This document shows positions 54,957 through 63,476 of a DNA stretch of 64,000 nt, one piece after another. How positions within the stretch are numbered: position 1 is the stretch's first letter; the number at the start of each line of letters is the position of its first letter. This DNA comes from UBA7328 sp965247965 (GTDB lineage Bacteria > Bacteroidota > Bacteroidia > Chitinophagales > Saprospiraceae), in contig OZ252053.1 in NCBI GenBank assembly GCA_965247965.1, positions 6,758,001-6,822,000 of the forward strand, read 5' to 3'. A program made the position numbers and the translations under genes. The notes below the pieces were generated by a model, which was not told the origin of the DNA, did not search any database, and saw only the letters and a program-made list of their open reading frames with translations.

Positions 54957-55374
54957 TCAGGTCGCTAATTTAGTATTGAAGATTCATTGTACTTGGTTCA
55001 AGGAACCGCTTGTCTCCTATTATCCATAACCTGGATGAGTCAGAACCACACCTATCTTTTGTGTATTTGTGTATTCGTTTAATCGTGTATTCGCAACTTG
55101 ACCCTGTTGAACTATTATAAACAACCCCAATCCATCGTCACTCCACGTCACTCGGCTACTTGCGTATTTACTTGCCCGAATTAAACCCATAAACAAATAA
55201 ACGTATAAACGCATAAACATTTTTGGTCATTCGTGTAATTGTTTTTTGCATATCTCTTATTTTTTCTAATCACAGATTAACTGTTACAAAATCCATCACT
55301 CCATCCCTCCTTCGCCAAGGCTCCGGCGGGCAAGGCACTCCATTATTCCAACACTCCAACATTCCAATTCTCCA
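54957..55374. repeat. Gene-free stretch of dispersed repeats
   Basis: 55028-55100 repeats the element of 28912-28978. 55055-55222 holds ATAAACG/GTGTATTCG arrays. 55290-55375 holds TCCATNACTCC arrays with the GGCTCCGGCGGGCAAGGCAC segment (55319-55338). No gene recognised. Confidence 0.65.
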
Positions 55375-55759
55375 TTAAATTAATTTCTTCTCAAGTGCCT
55401 CTAATGAAACGCCTTTGGTCTCGGGCATAATGAAGATTACAAACAGTAATTGGAGCACCATCATTCCGGCGAAGAAACCGAATATTGGGCCACCACTAAA
55501 TTTCCCAATTAAATAGGGCATGAACAAGGTGATCAATGCAGCGAATATCCAATGCGTCTCCAAATAAGGCTCCTATCACGGTTCCCCATAGAGCCATGGA
55601 CATGATAAAATTTCCATGAAACAGGTCTCCATGATTCCACAGTTTTTGAATGGGCTGATCTGCGCCGGAAATTACTGCTGTATCAAAACCAAATAAAAAT
55701 CCAGCCAAAGCAACAGTGGTCGCCCATATGAATACGTTGTGTTTTGAATCAGATTTCAT
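55375..55759 (-). pseudogene. Sugar porter (MFS) gene with large internal deletion
   Basis: The 5' part (55759 to about 55565) encodes TM1-TM2 of a sugar porter (AGFLFGFDTAVISGA; WGTVIGALFGD). The 3' part (about 55560-55375), in another frame, encodes the last two helices and signature (THWIFAALITLFMPYLIG; IMPETKGVSLEALEKKL). Compared with the intact homologue at 62104-63432, about 300 codons are missing. A deletion plus frame change has inactivated it. Confidence 0.85.
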
Positions 55760-55893
55760 GAATGATTTATGGGAGAAGTAAAGCGCTTTTTTATCAATCT
55801 TTCTGTATCAGATGTCATAAAAGATTGGGGTACCGGAGTGATGGAGTACTGACATCTTGCATAAAGGGTCGCCATGTTTTTTTAAACACCCTC

Positions 55894-56571
55894 TCAAATT
55901 TGAGTTTGAACTTGATTCTTGAACTTGTACTTGCTAAGTTCCTGAATCCACTTATATATCTCTCCCGCATCTTCCTTAAAAATAAGAGAACCGGGAACAA
56001 TCGCGTCGACTCCGGCTTCGAATAATTTGGGTACCGTATGTTTTCGAATGCCTCCATCCGCCTCGACCAAAACATTCAATTTTCTTCGTTGGATTTCCGC
56101 TTTTGCTATTCTGATTTTATCGTATACCTCCGGATTGATATCCACTCCTTTGATTCCCGGATCTGTGCCGATGATTTCCAACTGGTCGATTTTATCAAGA
56201 TAGGGTTTTACCATATCAACAGTGTCATTCAGTGGAAGAGCGATCCCAACCTTCATATTTTTTGCTTTTACCAAGTCAAGGAAGTCCGGATTTTTCTGAA
56301 CATGTTCCATATAGGCAATCAATTTATTCACCCCGGCTTCTGCGAACATATCAATATATTTGATTGGATCCTCTACGATCAGGTGGACATCAAATTCCTT
56401 TTTGGTCAATGGCCGTAACGCTTTGACAAGATCCGGGAAAAAAAGTAAGGTTGGCACATACGTGCCGTCTGCCACGTCAAAATGAAAACGATCTACATAG
56501 GGCTCTACCCTTAGTATTTCCGTTTCAAACGATCCCATATTTGCGGACCAGGGTGATGCTGATAATTCCAT
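55894..56571 (-). CDS. Ribulose-phosphate 3-epimerase family protein
   Basis: 225 residues, TIM barrel. Active-site strands are FHFDVADGTYVPTLLF (canonical HxDxMDGxFVPN), EFDVHLIVEDP, and EADGGIRKHTVPKLFEAG with the second catalytic Asp. The first Asp and the second are kept, but MDG-H-FVPN is altered to ADG-T-YVPT. It could be a pentulose- or hexulose-phosphate (allulose/tagatose type) epimerase rather than the housekeeping Rpe. The location next to transport genes favours catabolism. Confidence 0.82.
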   Translation of the reverse strand: MELSASPWSANMGSFETEILRVEPYVDRFHFDVADGTYVPTLLFFPDLVKALRPLTKKEFDVHLIVEDPIKYIDMFAEAGVNKLIAYMEHVQKNPDFLDLVKAKNMKVGIALPLNDTVDMVKPYLDKIDQLEIIGTDPGIKGVDINPEVYDKIRIAKAEIQRRKLNVLVEADGGIRKHTVPKLFEAGVDAIVPGSLIFKEDAGEIYKWIQELSKYKFKNQVQTQI

Positions 56572-56630
56572 TGATGTATTATGAATGAAATATTTGCAAA
56601 AAAATGGCTAAAAATTTGTTTTGCGATTTT

Positions 56631-56921
56631 TCAGAGGTGACGCTTAATATCCCTGCTCTGGTGCAGAACACGGATAATTTCGATACTATCCCGAATAGCC
56701 TTATAGAAAATGTAGTGCTTTCTGTAGGAATACCGACGATAGCCTTGTCTTAAATAATCGACTTGCCCGGCCTCTGGGTGTTCCGCCAAACTATCCAGAC
56801 AGTCCAAGAGACCATCTATGTACAATTCAGCTTGCTCAAATGACCAGGTTTCGTAAGTGTAAAGCCAGATCTCATCTAGGTCTGATTCCGCCTTATAAGA
56901 TAGGCGATAATCAGGCATCAT
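56631..56921 (-). CDS. parE: RelE/ParE-family toxin
   Basis: 96 residues. Typical core YRLSYKAESDLDEIWLYTYE, LAEHPEAGQVDYLRQGYRRY and the C-terminal IEIIRVLHQSRDIKRHL. Its start overlaps the antitoxin stop by 11 bases, so the pair is coupled. ParE relatives poison gyrase; this is not proven here. Confidence 0.88.
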   Translation of the reverse strand: MMPDYRLSYKAESDLDEIWLYTYETWSFEQAELYIDGLLDCLDSLAEHPEAGQVDYLRQGYRRYSYRKHYIFYKAIRDSIEIIRVLHQSRDIKRHL

Positions 56922-57165
56922 TGCCGAGATATTTCTGATGTAGTTTTTTCTTGAAGGCTACACGGTCAAAATCGTCAATAAAACCGCTTTCTTCCCCTAT
57001 AATAAGAGCTTGACGCAAGTTATCCAATTTGGTTTCTTCGGCTTCCAAAAGACGCAAACCCGCTCTGACTACTTCACTGGCAGAAGAAAAACGACCATTT
57101 TGAACTTTTGTATTAATGAATGCTTCGAAATGATCACCTAGGAGCATCGACGTATTCTTAGCCAT
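56911..57165 (-). CDS. parD: ParD-like antitoxin (ribbon-helix-helix)
   Basis: 84 residues from the ATG at 57165 (MAKNTSMLLGDHFEAFI). A longer ORF to 57324 would run through the operator and into the symporter gene and is rejected. RHH core GRFSSASEVVRAGLRLLEAEE and a C-terminal toxin-binding tail. It should repress its own operon through the palindrome at 57190-57214. Confidence 0.9.
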   Translation of the reverse strand: MAKNTSMLLGDHFEAFINTKVQNGRFSSASEVVRAGLRLLEAEETKLDNLRQALIIGEESGFIDDFDRVAFKKKLHQKYLGNDA

Positions 57166-57189
57166 AGTATTCTGTTTTTCTCCTTCGAC

Positions 57190-57214
57190 AAATATACCAA
57201 AATTTGGTATATTT
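57190..57214. promoter_or_regulatory. Operator palindrome of the parDE operon
   Basis: A perfect palindrome with 12-base arms (AAATATACCAAA / TTTGGTATATTT) around a central A at 57202. It lies 24 bases upstream of the parD ATG. TATACC/GGTATA half-sites suit a ribbon-helix-helix repressor. Confidence 0.75.
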
Positions 57215-57248
57215 ATTTGTAAGCCATGTCGAAACAACCAAAACCGGC

Positions 57249-58892
57249 CTACCACCACCAAATCACCACAATCGCCGTGAGGATCAAAAGGAGGACAGAT
57301 AGAATTCGGAAATTCTGGTACCATGGGAGTCCGCGTAAATCCTCAGTCTCTTCATCGTACAGCTTTTTAGTCCAAAGGAATCCTCGAACTTTCTCCGGAT
57401 CGGGTGGAGACGTGATCAGGCTCACGATTACTAATACTATCGCGCAAATTACAAACAGAACAGGGGCCAGGTAGAGGAAGTGCGCAGAAAACTCGTAACC
57501 GAACATGTCAAAGAACAAGACTCCCGCCTTTTGGGCATCCAAATTCATAAAGGACAGCATAAAAATTATGACAACAGAGGTAACAACTAGAGAGACAAAC
57601 GCTCCGGCCCCATTGGCCTTTTTCCAGAATAGCCCAAAAATGAATAAGGCGACGATCGGAGGAGCGATAAAAGTAGCCACAAGCTGAAGATAGCGAAAAA
57701 GAGAACCTACTTTAGATACTTGTGGTACCCACAAGGCAGAGATGATTACCAGGGCCAAGGTAGCCATTTGACCTATTCGCACCAGTTGTTTGCTGGTGAG
57801 ATTAGGTCGAAATTTGCTCACAAAATCCATGGTAATCAGGGTGGAAGCCGAATTGAGCGTCGCGCTTATGCTGGATGCCATTGCTGCCAACAGGGCAACC
57901 AAAACCAATCCCCTTATTCCATCCGGGAGCATATCAAACATCAGTGTGGGGTAGGCCAGGTCGGCCTGTTCCAAAGCATTCTCCCCGGAGTAAATGACTT
58001 TGGCCATAATACCGGGCAAAACCATAATAAACAGAACCGGAAGCTTTAGAAGCCCGGCAAATAGAGCGCCTCTTCGACCGTGACTTACATCTTTGGCACT
58101 AAGTACTCTTTGCACCATAAACTGGTTTGTCGCCCAGAAATAAAAGCCTAGCAATGGAACCCCTAGTATTAATCCGGGCCATGGAACTTGTTCATCCCCA
58201 ATAGGTTTCACTATTTTCAACTGGTCGTCGGTAATAATACCTGCTTCTCTCGCAGCATTCCAGCCTTCCACTCCACCTATTGCATCCAACGTAAAAAGGG
58301 TCAAAACAACAGATCCTGCAATCAACAACAGAGCCTGGATAACCTCGGTGTGAATTACAGAATTGAGCCCACCCGGAATGGTGTAGATAGCAGCCGCGCC
58401 CGCTAAGCTGAATATGATCACATATTCATTGGCGTTGGGAAACACCATTCCAAGGATCACCAGCCCGGCATACAAAGGAGCGGCCGTGTCGGCTAAAATA
58501 TTCCCCACAATGGTCAGGAATGAAAAGTAGTATCGGGATCTATTGTCGTACCTCCGTTCCAGGAACTCGGGCATTGTGTATACGCCCGATTTAATATAAA
58601 AGGGCAGGAAGAACAGACCAAAAAAAACCAGAACCAATGCAGCCACCCACTCATAGTTGTACACTGCGATCCCGCTGTCGTAGGCATCACCGGCCATGCC
58701 TACCAGGTGGTAGCTGGAAATATTTGCTGCGAAAAGAGAAATTCCCACGATGGGCCAGATAATGTTTCTTCCCGCCAAGAAATAGTCCTCGGAGCTTTTC
58801 TGTTTTCCTTTCTTCAGACCATATAGAATAATTCCAACGGCATAGACCACCATTATGGTTATGTCAATATGTGTTAAGGCAAATTCCTTCAT
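57249..58892 (-). CDS. Sodium/solute symporter (SSS family)
   Basis: 547 residues with about 14 TM helices. Family features are SSEDYFLAGRNIIWPIVGIS, SLFAANISSYHLVGMAGDAY, the sodium-motif region FVVQRVLSAKDVSHGRRGAL-like (FMVQRVLSAKD), and SSISATLNSASTLITMDF. It resembles sugar-type SSS transporters (SGLT branch). With the epimerase and uronate-isomerase-like genes it is the likely uptake system for a sugar or sugar acid. Substrate unknown. Confidence 0.9.
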   Translation of the reverse strand: MKEFALTHIDITIMVVYAVGIILYGLKKGKQKSSEDYFLAGRNIIWPIVGISLFAANISSYHLVGMAGDAYDSGIAVYNYEWVAALVLVFFGLFFLPFYIKSGVYTMPEFLERRYDNRSRYYFSFLTIVGNILADTAAPLYAGLVILGMVFPNANEYVIIFSLAGAAAIYTIPGGLNSVIHTEVIQALLLIAGSVVLTLFTLDAIGGVEGWNAAREAGIITDDQLKIVKPIGDEQVPWPGLILGVPLLGFYFWATNQFMVQRVLSAKDVSHGRRGALFAGLLKLPVLFIMVLPGIMAKVIYSGENALEQADLAYPTLMFDMLPDGIRGLVLVALLAAMASSISATLNSASTLITMDFVSKFRPNLTSKQLVRIGQMATLALVIISALWVPQVSKVGSLFRYLQLVATFIAPPIVALFIFGLFWKKANGAGAFVSLVVTSVVIIFMLSFMNLDAQKAGVLFFDMFGYEFSAHFLYLAPVLFVICAIVLVIVSLITSPPDPEKVRGFLWTKKLYDEETEDLRGLPWYQNFRILSVLLLILTAIVVIWWW

Positions 58893-59002
58893 TGGTAAGA
58901 ATTATATCCTTTGGGATGACCCCTTATAGTTGTCATAGTTTTTGTCCCAATAGCGACCGGGAGCAAAAATCGTAAGTTCTCAATAACAATGACAATAACA
59001 AT

Positions 59003-59029
59003 AACTCGTGCCGCGTTACGCGGTATCAA
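59003..59029. repeat. GC-rich hairpin repeat, copy 2
   Basis: AACTCGTGCCGCGT followed by TACGCGGTAT, as at 34614-34640. It is preceded by an AATAAC hexamer-like run (about 58979-59002) in the otherwise gene-free 58893-59145 interval. Confidence 0.6.
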
Positions 59030-59100
59030 TTTCAATGAAAGCAAGAATTTGTTCAGATTGAATCGACCATTGCTAACATGTTTTGAATAGATCAGAATGA

Positions 59101-59131
59101 TTTGCCAATGCTTCAAAATTGACTAATTTTG
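59101..59131 (+). promoter_or_regulatory. Consensus promoter
   Basis: TTTG (59101-59104), 19 bases, then TAATTTTG (59124-59131): a full match to the Bacteroidota pattern. The -7 element ends 14 bases before the ATG at 59146. Confidence 0.7.
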
Positions 59132-59145
59132 TAAAAATAATAACC

Positions 59146-59505
59146 ATGCAGTTAATCGAGCAAGAAGACAAATACATCATTGAAATTTCCGCAGCTGCCA
59201 AAACGGATGACCATTTTTGGCAGGAAATAAAATTTACCATCCTCGCTAAAAAATGGGAGGAAGAGACCAAATTCTTTTCGTTCACCCGACAGATTGTAGC
59301 AAATGAACATTATCAACAAATTATTAGCATGGGGTTGAAAATAGTCCCTTTACTGCTAAAAGATTTACAAAGGACAAACCGTCATTGGTTCTTTGCTTTA
59401 CGTTCAATTACAGAAACAAACCCCGTCCCTAAAGAACACGAAGGAAAAGTTCAACTGATGGTCAATGACTGGATTTCATGGGGAAAAAAGAGAAAACTTA
59501 TCTAA
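59146..59505 (+). CDS. Hypothetical protein, 119 residues
   Basis: Start chosen at ATG 59146, directly after a consensus promoter; 59119 would place the start inside the -7 element. The C-terminal half (ISMGLKIVPLLLKDLQRTNR, then HWFFALRSITETNPVP and VNDWISWGKKRKL) resembles a small protein family that I have seen in many phyla but cannot name. No signal or TM. Its 3' end overlaps the next frame in a coupling-type arrangement. Confidence 0.65.
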   Translation: MQLIEQEDKYIIEISAAAKTDDHFWQEIKFTILAKKWEEETKFFSFTRQIVANEHYQQIISMGLKIVPLLLKDLQRTNRHWFFALRSITETNPVPKEHEGKVQLMVNDWISWGKKRKLI

Positions 59506-59704
59506 CCCATCCAAAATTCTTTCCAAAGTCGCGTTATTTTCATTTGATAATATTCACGTTTTACATGCAGCCCGACAGTTGTCAAATAGTCTTTGGACGA
59601 GCAAGTTGGGAGTCTCTTTTGACGTCAACCATGCGCTGGAAGCATTAGAAAACGGCATCTATGGCGATGTGGTCGTTTTTATGAAAAGAAAAATTCCTAA
59701 CTAA
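59478..59704 (+). pseudogene. Small downstream partner gene, apparently frameshifted
   Basis: ATG 59478 overlaps the end of the previous gene and begins MGKKEKTYLTHPKFFPKSRY. That frame soon becomes implausible. The adjacent frame continues as FDNIHVLHAARQLSN and ends DVVVFMKRKIPN at 59704. A one-base indel near 59540 would join them into about 75 residues. Function unknown. Confidence 0.35.
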
Positions 59705-59812
59705 CCGATTCACTTTTTTGGTATTCAATTTCATTTCCTTAAGCACCAGATTACAACTTTAAATCCTATATTTAGCAGTTCCTAAATCCTAAAATTGCTC
59801 AAAGTGAAAAAT

Positions 59813-61492
59813 ATGAAAAACGCCGCGTTAATCTTAACACTCGCCACATTATTACTGGCCTGCTCCGAAAGTAAGGCACCTGCTGCCGAGAAGCCCGAAA
59901 CTGTTGCCGAAACCACCGAAGATTACACTTCGAAGGTACCAATGTATACGTTTGCCACAACGCTGGAGGAACAAGAAGAGCAGCTAAAAACTAATCCTTT
60001 ATTGCTCCGATTCCACGAGTCCAGGAAAAAGTTGTCCAGTGATCCCTACCGCCCTATTTATCACTACGTCAACCCGGAGGGCCCTCTTAATGATCCGAAC
60101 GGCCTCTGTTTCTGGCAGGGTCGTTGGCATCTTTTCTACCAGGCTTATCCCCCCGAAGACCCCCGGCAGCACTGGGGCCATGCCATTAGCGACGACATGA
60201 TCCATTGGCGGGACCTTCCCCTTGCAATCTACCCTAATCCGGAATACCAGTGTTATTCAGGGTCGGCTTTGGTCGATGGAGACCGGGTAATAGTTATGTA
60301 TCACGGTACGAGGGTTGGCAATATGGTCGCTACGTCCAGCGATCCGCTGTTGTTAAACTGGGAAAAAGTAGCCGGAAAAGCTGTAGTTCCGATGACGCCT
60401 AATAGCGATGACCTGCCTTATATCGTATATGATCCGAATATCTGGAAGAAAGATGGCACGTATTATTCCTTGTCGGGTGCAGTTACCCATGATGGCCCGG
60501 GAGGCAAGCAAGTATTTCAGTCTTTTCTTTTCCGATCCCAGGATCTGGAGCATTGGGAGTATATGCATGAATTCGTCGAAGGTGATCGATTCACACGCAT
60601 AGGAGATGACTCGGCTTGTCCATATTTTTGGCCGATTGGGGATGGGGAACGTTGGATAATGCCATTCTCCAGCCACATCAGCGGTACACATTATTTTGTA
60701 GGCGACTACGATAAGGATCGGGATAAGTTTATGCCGACCAATTTCGGGAAATTCAATTTCGGTGCTACCAGGCCTGGTGGTGTGCATGCACCTTCTGCTA
60801 CCCCGGATGGAGAAGGGGGTATTATCATCATTTTTAATATAAATGCTGGTAAACCCACAAAGGGTTGGGATCAAATCATGAGCCTGCCCCGACGCTTAAC
60901 ACTTATCGGCGAAGATATAGTCGGTCAGGAACCATTCGGAGATATAGAATCCTTACGATATAATAAACAATCGGTAGCAGCGATGACGCTTCCCGCCAAC
61001 AAGGAAATCGTATTGGACAATATCAGCGGAAATGCCATGGAGATCGTCGCTGAGATAGATCCCAAGGATTCCCCAATGGTTGAAATAAACGTGTTGCGCT
61101 CACCAAATAAAGAAGAATTCACTCGCATTGCATTCTTCAAAGATAGAGGAGTGTATCAGGGAAGAGACTACAAACGGCCCCCATCCCCCTTCGACCCGAA
61201 TTTTAACAGTTTGCTTACCATTGAGTCTTCCTATTCGTCCACTTTGCCGGATGTACGAACCAGGGCGCCCGAAACAGGGCCCTTCCGCCTCCAACAGGAC
61301 AAAACTCTCAAGCTGCGCATATTTATTGACAAAAGTGTGGTGGAAGTATTCGCTAATGGAAAGCAGTGCGTGGCGCAGCGGGTCTATCCCGGATTGGAAG
61401 AAAGTGTAGGGGTTTCTTTGCGTTCCCAGAACCTGGATGCTGAATTGTTGTCGTTGGAAGCTTATCAAATGAAAAGTATATGGGAAGAATAA
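59813..61492 (+). CDS. GH32-like glycosidase homologue, lipoprotein
   Basis: 559 residues from ATG 59813 (an in-frame TTG at 59795 is less likely). Lipoprotein signal LILTLATLLLAC. GH32 propeller with LNDPNGLCFW (Asp94 as nucleophile, close to canonical), SGSALVDGDRVIVMYHG, VYDPNIWKKDGTYYSL (Asp207, canonical RDP). The acid/base site reads DDSACPYFWPIGD, with Ala268-Cys269 in place of Glu-Cys. The C-terminal beta-sandwich has KLRIFIDKSVVEVFANGKQC. Paralogue of the gene at 38416-39954, but cell-surface anchored. Confidence 0.85.
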   Translation: MKNAALILTLATLLLACSESKAPAAEKPETVAETTEDYTSKVPMYTFATTLEEQEEQLKTNPLLLRFHESRKKLSSDPYRPIYHYVNPEGPLNDPNGLCFWQGRWHLFYQAYPPEDPRQHWGHAISDDMIHWRDLPLAIYPNPEYQCYSGSALVDGDRVIVMYHGTRVGNMVATSSDPLLLNWEKVAGKAVVPMTPNSDDLPYIVYDPNIWKKDGTYYSLSGAVTHDGPGGKQVFQSFLFRSQDLEHWEYMHEFVEGDRFTRIGDDSACPYFWPIGDGERWIMPFSSHISGTHYFVGDYDKDRDKFMPTNFGKFNFGATRPGGVHAPSATPDGEGGIIIIFNINAGKPTKGWDQIMSLPRRLTLIGEDIVGQEPFGDIESLRYNKQSVAAMTLPANKEIVLDNISGNAMEIVAEIDPKDSPMVEINVLRSPNKEEFTRIAFFKDRGVYQGRDYKRPPSPFDPNFNSLLTIESSYSSTLPDVRTRAPETGPFRLQQDKTLKLRIFIDKSVVEVFANGKQCVAQRVYPGLEESVGVSLRSQNLDAELLSLEAYQMKSIWEE

Positions 61493-61573
61493 GGGGTTCA
61501 TCTCTGATGAGACTTCGGAGTATTTTGAATATTAGGTATTATTTTGTAGTTTAATAGACTAATCAAGACGGTT

Positions 61574-62012
61574 ATGGCGAAATTGGTAGGAAGGAGTTTG
61601 CTGCTAGCGAGTTTATATTGGGTTTGGTCATGTTCCTCCTTTGAGGAGGAAGCCATTTTACCGGTAATTGGTGGTTTAGACTGTACAGGTGTGAGCTGGA
61701 ATTCGAATATCAGTTCTATTATATCCAACAGTTGTGCCCTTACTCATTGTCATACTCCATCCGCGGACTATACCACGGTATATTTAGTAGGCTCCTGCGG
61801 AGGCTGGCTGTCACGCTAACTTTTCCGAGAATCTTGGCCATATTCCAGGGAAGGAACTGCCGAATTTCTTATATTCTGATACCGTTCGCTTTTATGCCAA
61901 TGAAATAAGAAGACGCACCAGTAATGGAACCATGCCCCCAACTGGTGCGTTGCCACAAGAGCAGGTTGATCAAATAGCTTGCTGGGTGGACGGAGGCGCC
62001 CAAATCGACTAG
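61574..62012 (+). pseudogene. Small lipoprotein of the cytochrome-like CxxxxCH type, frameshifted
   Basis: The first frame encodes a lipoprotein signal (LLLASLYWVWSC) and SIISNSCALTHCHTPSADYT, then hits a stop at 61817-61819. Another frame, open from 61791, continues NFSENLGHIPGKELPNFLYS and ends in MPPTGALPQEQVDQIACWVD..GAQID at 62012. That tail (MPP..., WVDGGA) is typical of the same small cytochrome-like family. One indel between 61788 and 61819 splits the gene. Confidence 0.7.
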
Positions 62013-62103
62013 TGCGTCAACCGTTGAGTTTCAATGCATAAAGCGGGTTAAATGTCGCCAATAAATTGTCGATGCCAAGCACCAGCCTCTTTGAGTACTG
62101 CAA

Positions 62104-63432
62104 TCATTCTCTCACTCCAAGTTGTGATTCAAGTTCTTCAAGGGATCGGCCCTTGGTTTCCGGCATGATTTTCCAGACCCATAACAATTGTAAGATCATC
62201 ATGAACGTGAAGAATAAGAACACCGGCCCTCCCCCAAAGGTATTGGTGAAATAGGGAAAGATAGTGGCGATTATAGCTGCCATTAGCCAGTGGGTAAAGC
62301 TGCCCAAGGATTGACCCTGGGCTCTTACTTTATTGGGAAAAACCTCAGCTATAAACACCCAGCAAATCGATCCCTGTGAAAGGGCAAAAAAAGCAATGTA
62401 GACAAACAGATAAATTGGTACGCCGTCATAAGAATCAAGGTAAAATGCGCGGGACACTAATCCCAACGTGGCAATCAACCCCAATGATCCGATAAACATC
62501 AACATCCTTCGTCCAAACGAATCGATCAAAGAGATTGCCACTATAGTAAAAGTCAAATTGATCAATCCAATACCTACAGTAGACAACAAAGCTGAACCGG
62601 TGCCAAGGCCTGTCATCTCGAAAATCCGGGGGGCATAATAAATGATGGCATTTATTCCCGCCATCTGATTGAAAAAGGCGATCAAAAAGGCCAGCGAGAT
62701 CGGAAACATGTATTTTCTTGAGAAAAAAGGTTCAGCAGGCACCGAAGCCTTTTCGCTGATTGACTGCCGAATGGCTTCCATCGATTCTTCCACATTTTCT
62801 GGGTCGGCCTTGGTCAAAATTGCCCTTGCTTCATCGGTAGCTCCTTTCTTAAACATCAACCACCTGGGGCTTTCAGGAATAAAAAAGACCAAGACAGAAT
62901 ATAAAAGGGCTGGAAATGCCTCGACTCCCAGCATCCATCGCCAGGAAATTTCTCCGATATCAGCCAAAAAATAGTTGGAGATATAAGCTATTACAATTCC
63001 TGTAACTACATTAAACTGGTACAATGCTGTCAGTCTACCCCTTCGCTTGGCCGGGGCAATTTCAGATATATACATCGGACCTGCAACCGAAGATGCACCG
63101 ACTCCTAATCCTCCCAGAAACCGAAATATCATGAACGAATTTATGTCCGGTGCCAAAGCTGATCCGATTGCAGAAACCAGGTACAACACTCCCACCCAGA
63201 AAAGGGTTTTTTTCCTGCCTAAGGCATTGGCTGGCAATCCGCCGATCAACGCGCCAATTACGGTGCCGTAAAGGGCGATGGCGACCGCCATACCGTGGCT
63301 TACGTCATCAAGGGCCCACAATCTTTGTATGGATTGTTCAGCTCCGGAAATCACGGCCGTATCAAATCCAAATAAGAATCCCCCTAATGCTGCTACGATA
63401 GCACTGAGAAAGACATAACGGTTTTTAAACAT
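62104..63432 (-). CDS. Sugar porter of the major facilitator superfamily
   Basis: 442 residues, 12 TM helices. Signatures: GGFLFGFDTAVISGA, ALGRKKTLFWVG, RFLGGLGVGASSVAGPMYI, PESPRWLMFK, FFNQMAGINAIIYYAPRIFE, and the terminal MPETKGRSLEELE. The NQMAGINAIIYY segment resembles xylose/arabinose/glucose proton symporters. It is the intact counterpart of the decayed gene at 55375-55759. Confidence 0.94.
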   Translation of the reverse strand: MFKNRYVFLSAIVAALGGFLFGFDTAVISGAEQSIQRLWALDDVSHGMAVAIALYGTVIGALIGGLPANALGRKKTLFWVGVLYLVSAIGSALAPDINSFMIFRFLGGLGVGASSVAGPMYISEIAPAKRRGRLTALYQFNVVTGIVIAYISNYFLADIGEISWRWMLGVEAFPALLYSVLVFFIPESPRWLMFKKGATDEARAILTKADPENVEESMEAIRQSISEKASVPAEPFFSRKYMFPISLAFLIAFFNQMAGINAIIYYAPRIFEMTGLGTGSALLSTVGIGLINLTFTIVAISLIDSFGRRMLMFIGSLGLIATLGLVSRAFYLDSYDGVPIYLFVYIAFFALSQGSICWVFIAEVFPNKVRAQGQSLGSFTHWLMAAIIATIFPYFTNTFGGGPVFLFFTFMMILQLLWVWKIMPETKGRSLEELESQLGVRE

Positions 63433-63476
63433 GGGCGCAATATATTAATAGATTGAGCTTTGCGCGAATATAGACC

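Noticed and set aside
57166..57324. Extended N-terminus for ParD
   Set aside because: It would cover the operator and overlap the symporter gene, and the added residues do not resemble antitoxins.
58889..59116. 75-codon minus-strand ORF before the symporter
   Set aside because: It translates the hexamer run and hairpin repeat (VIVIVIVIEN) and has no independent support.
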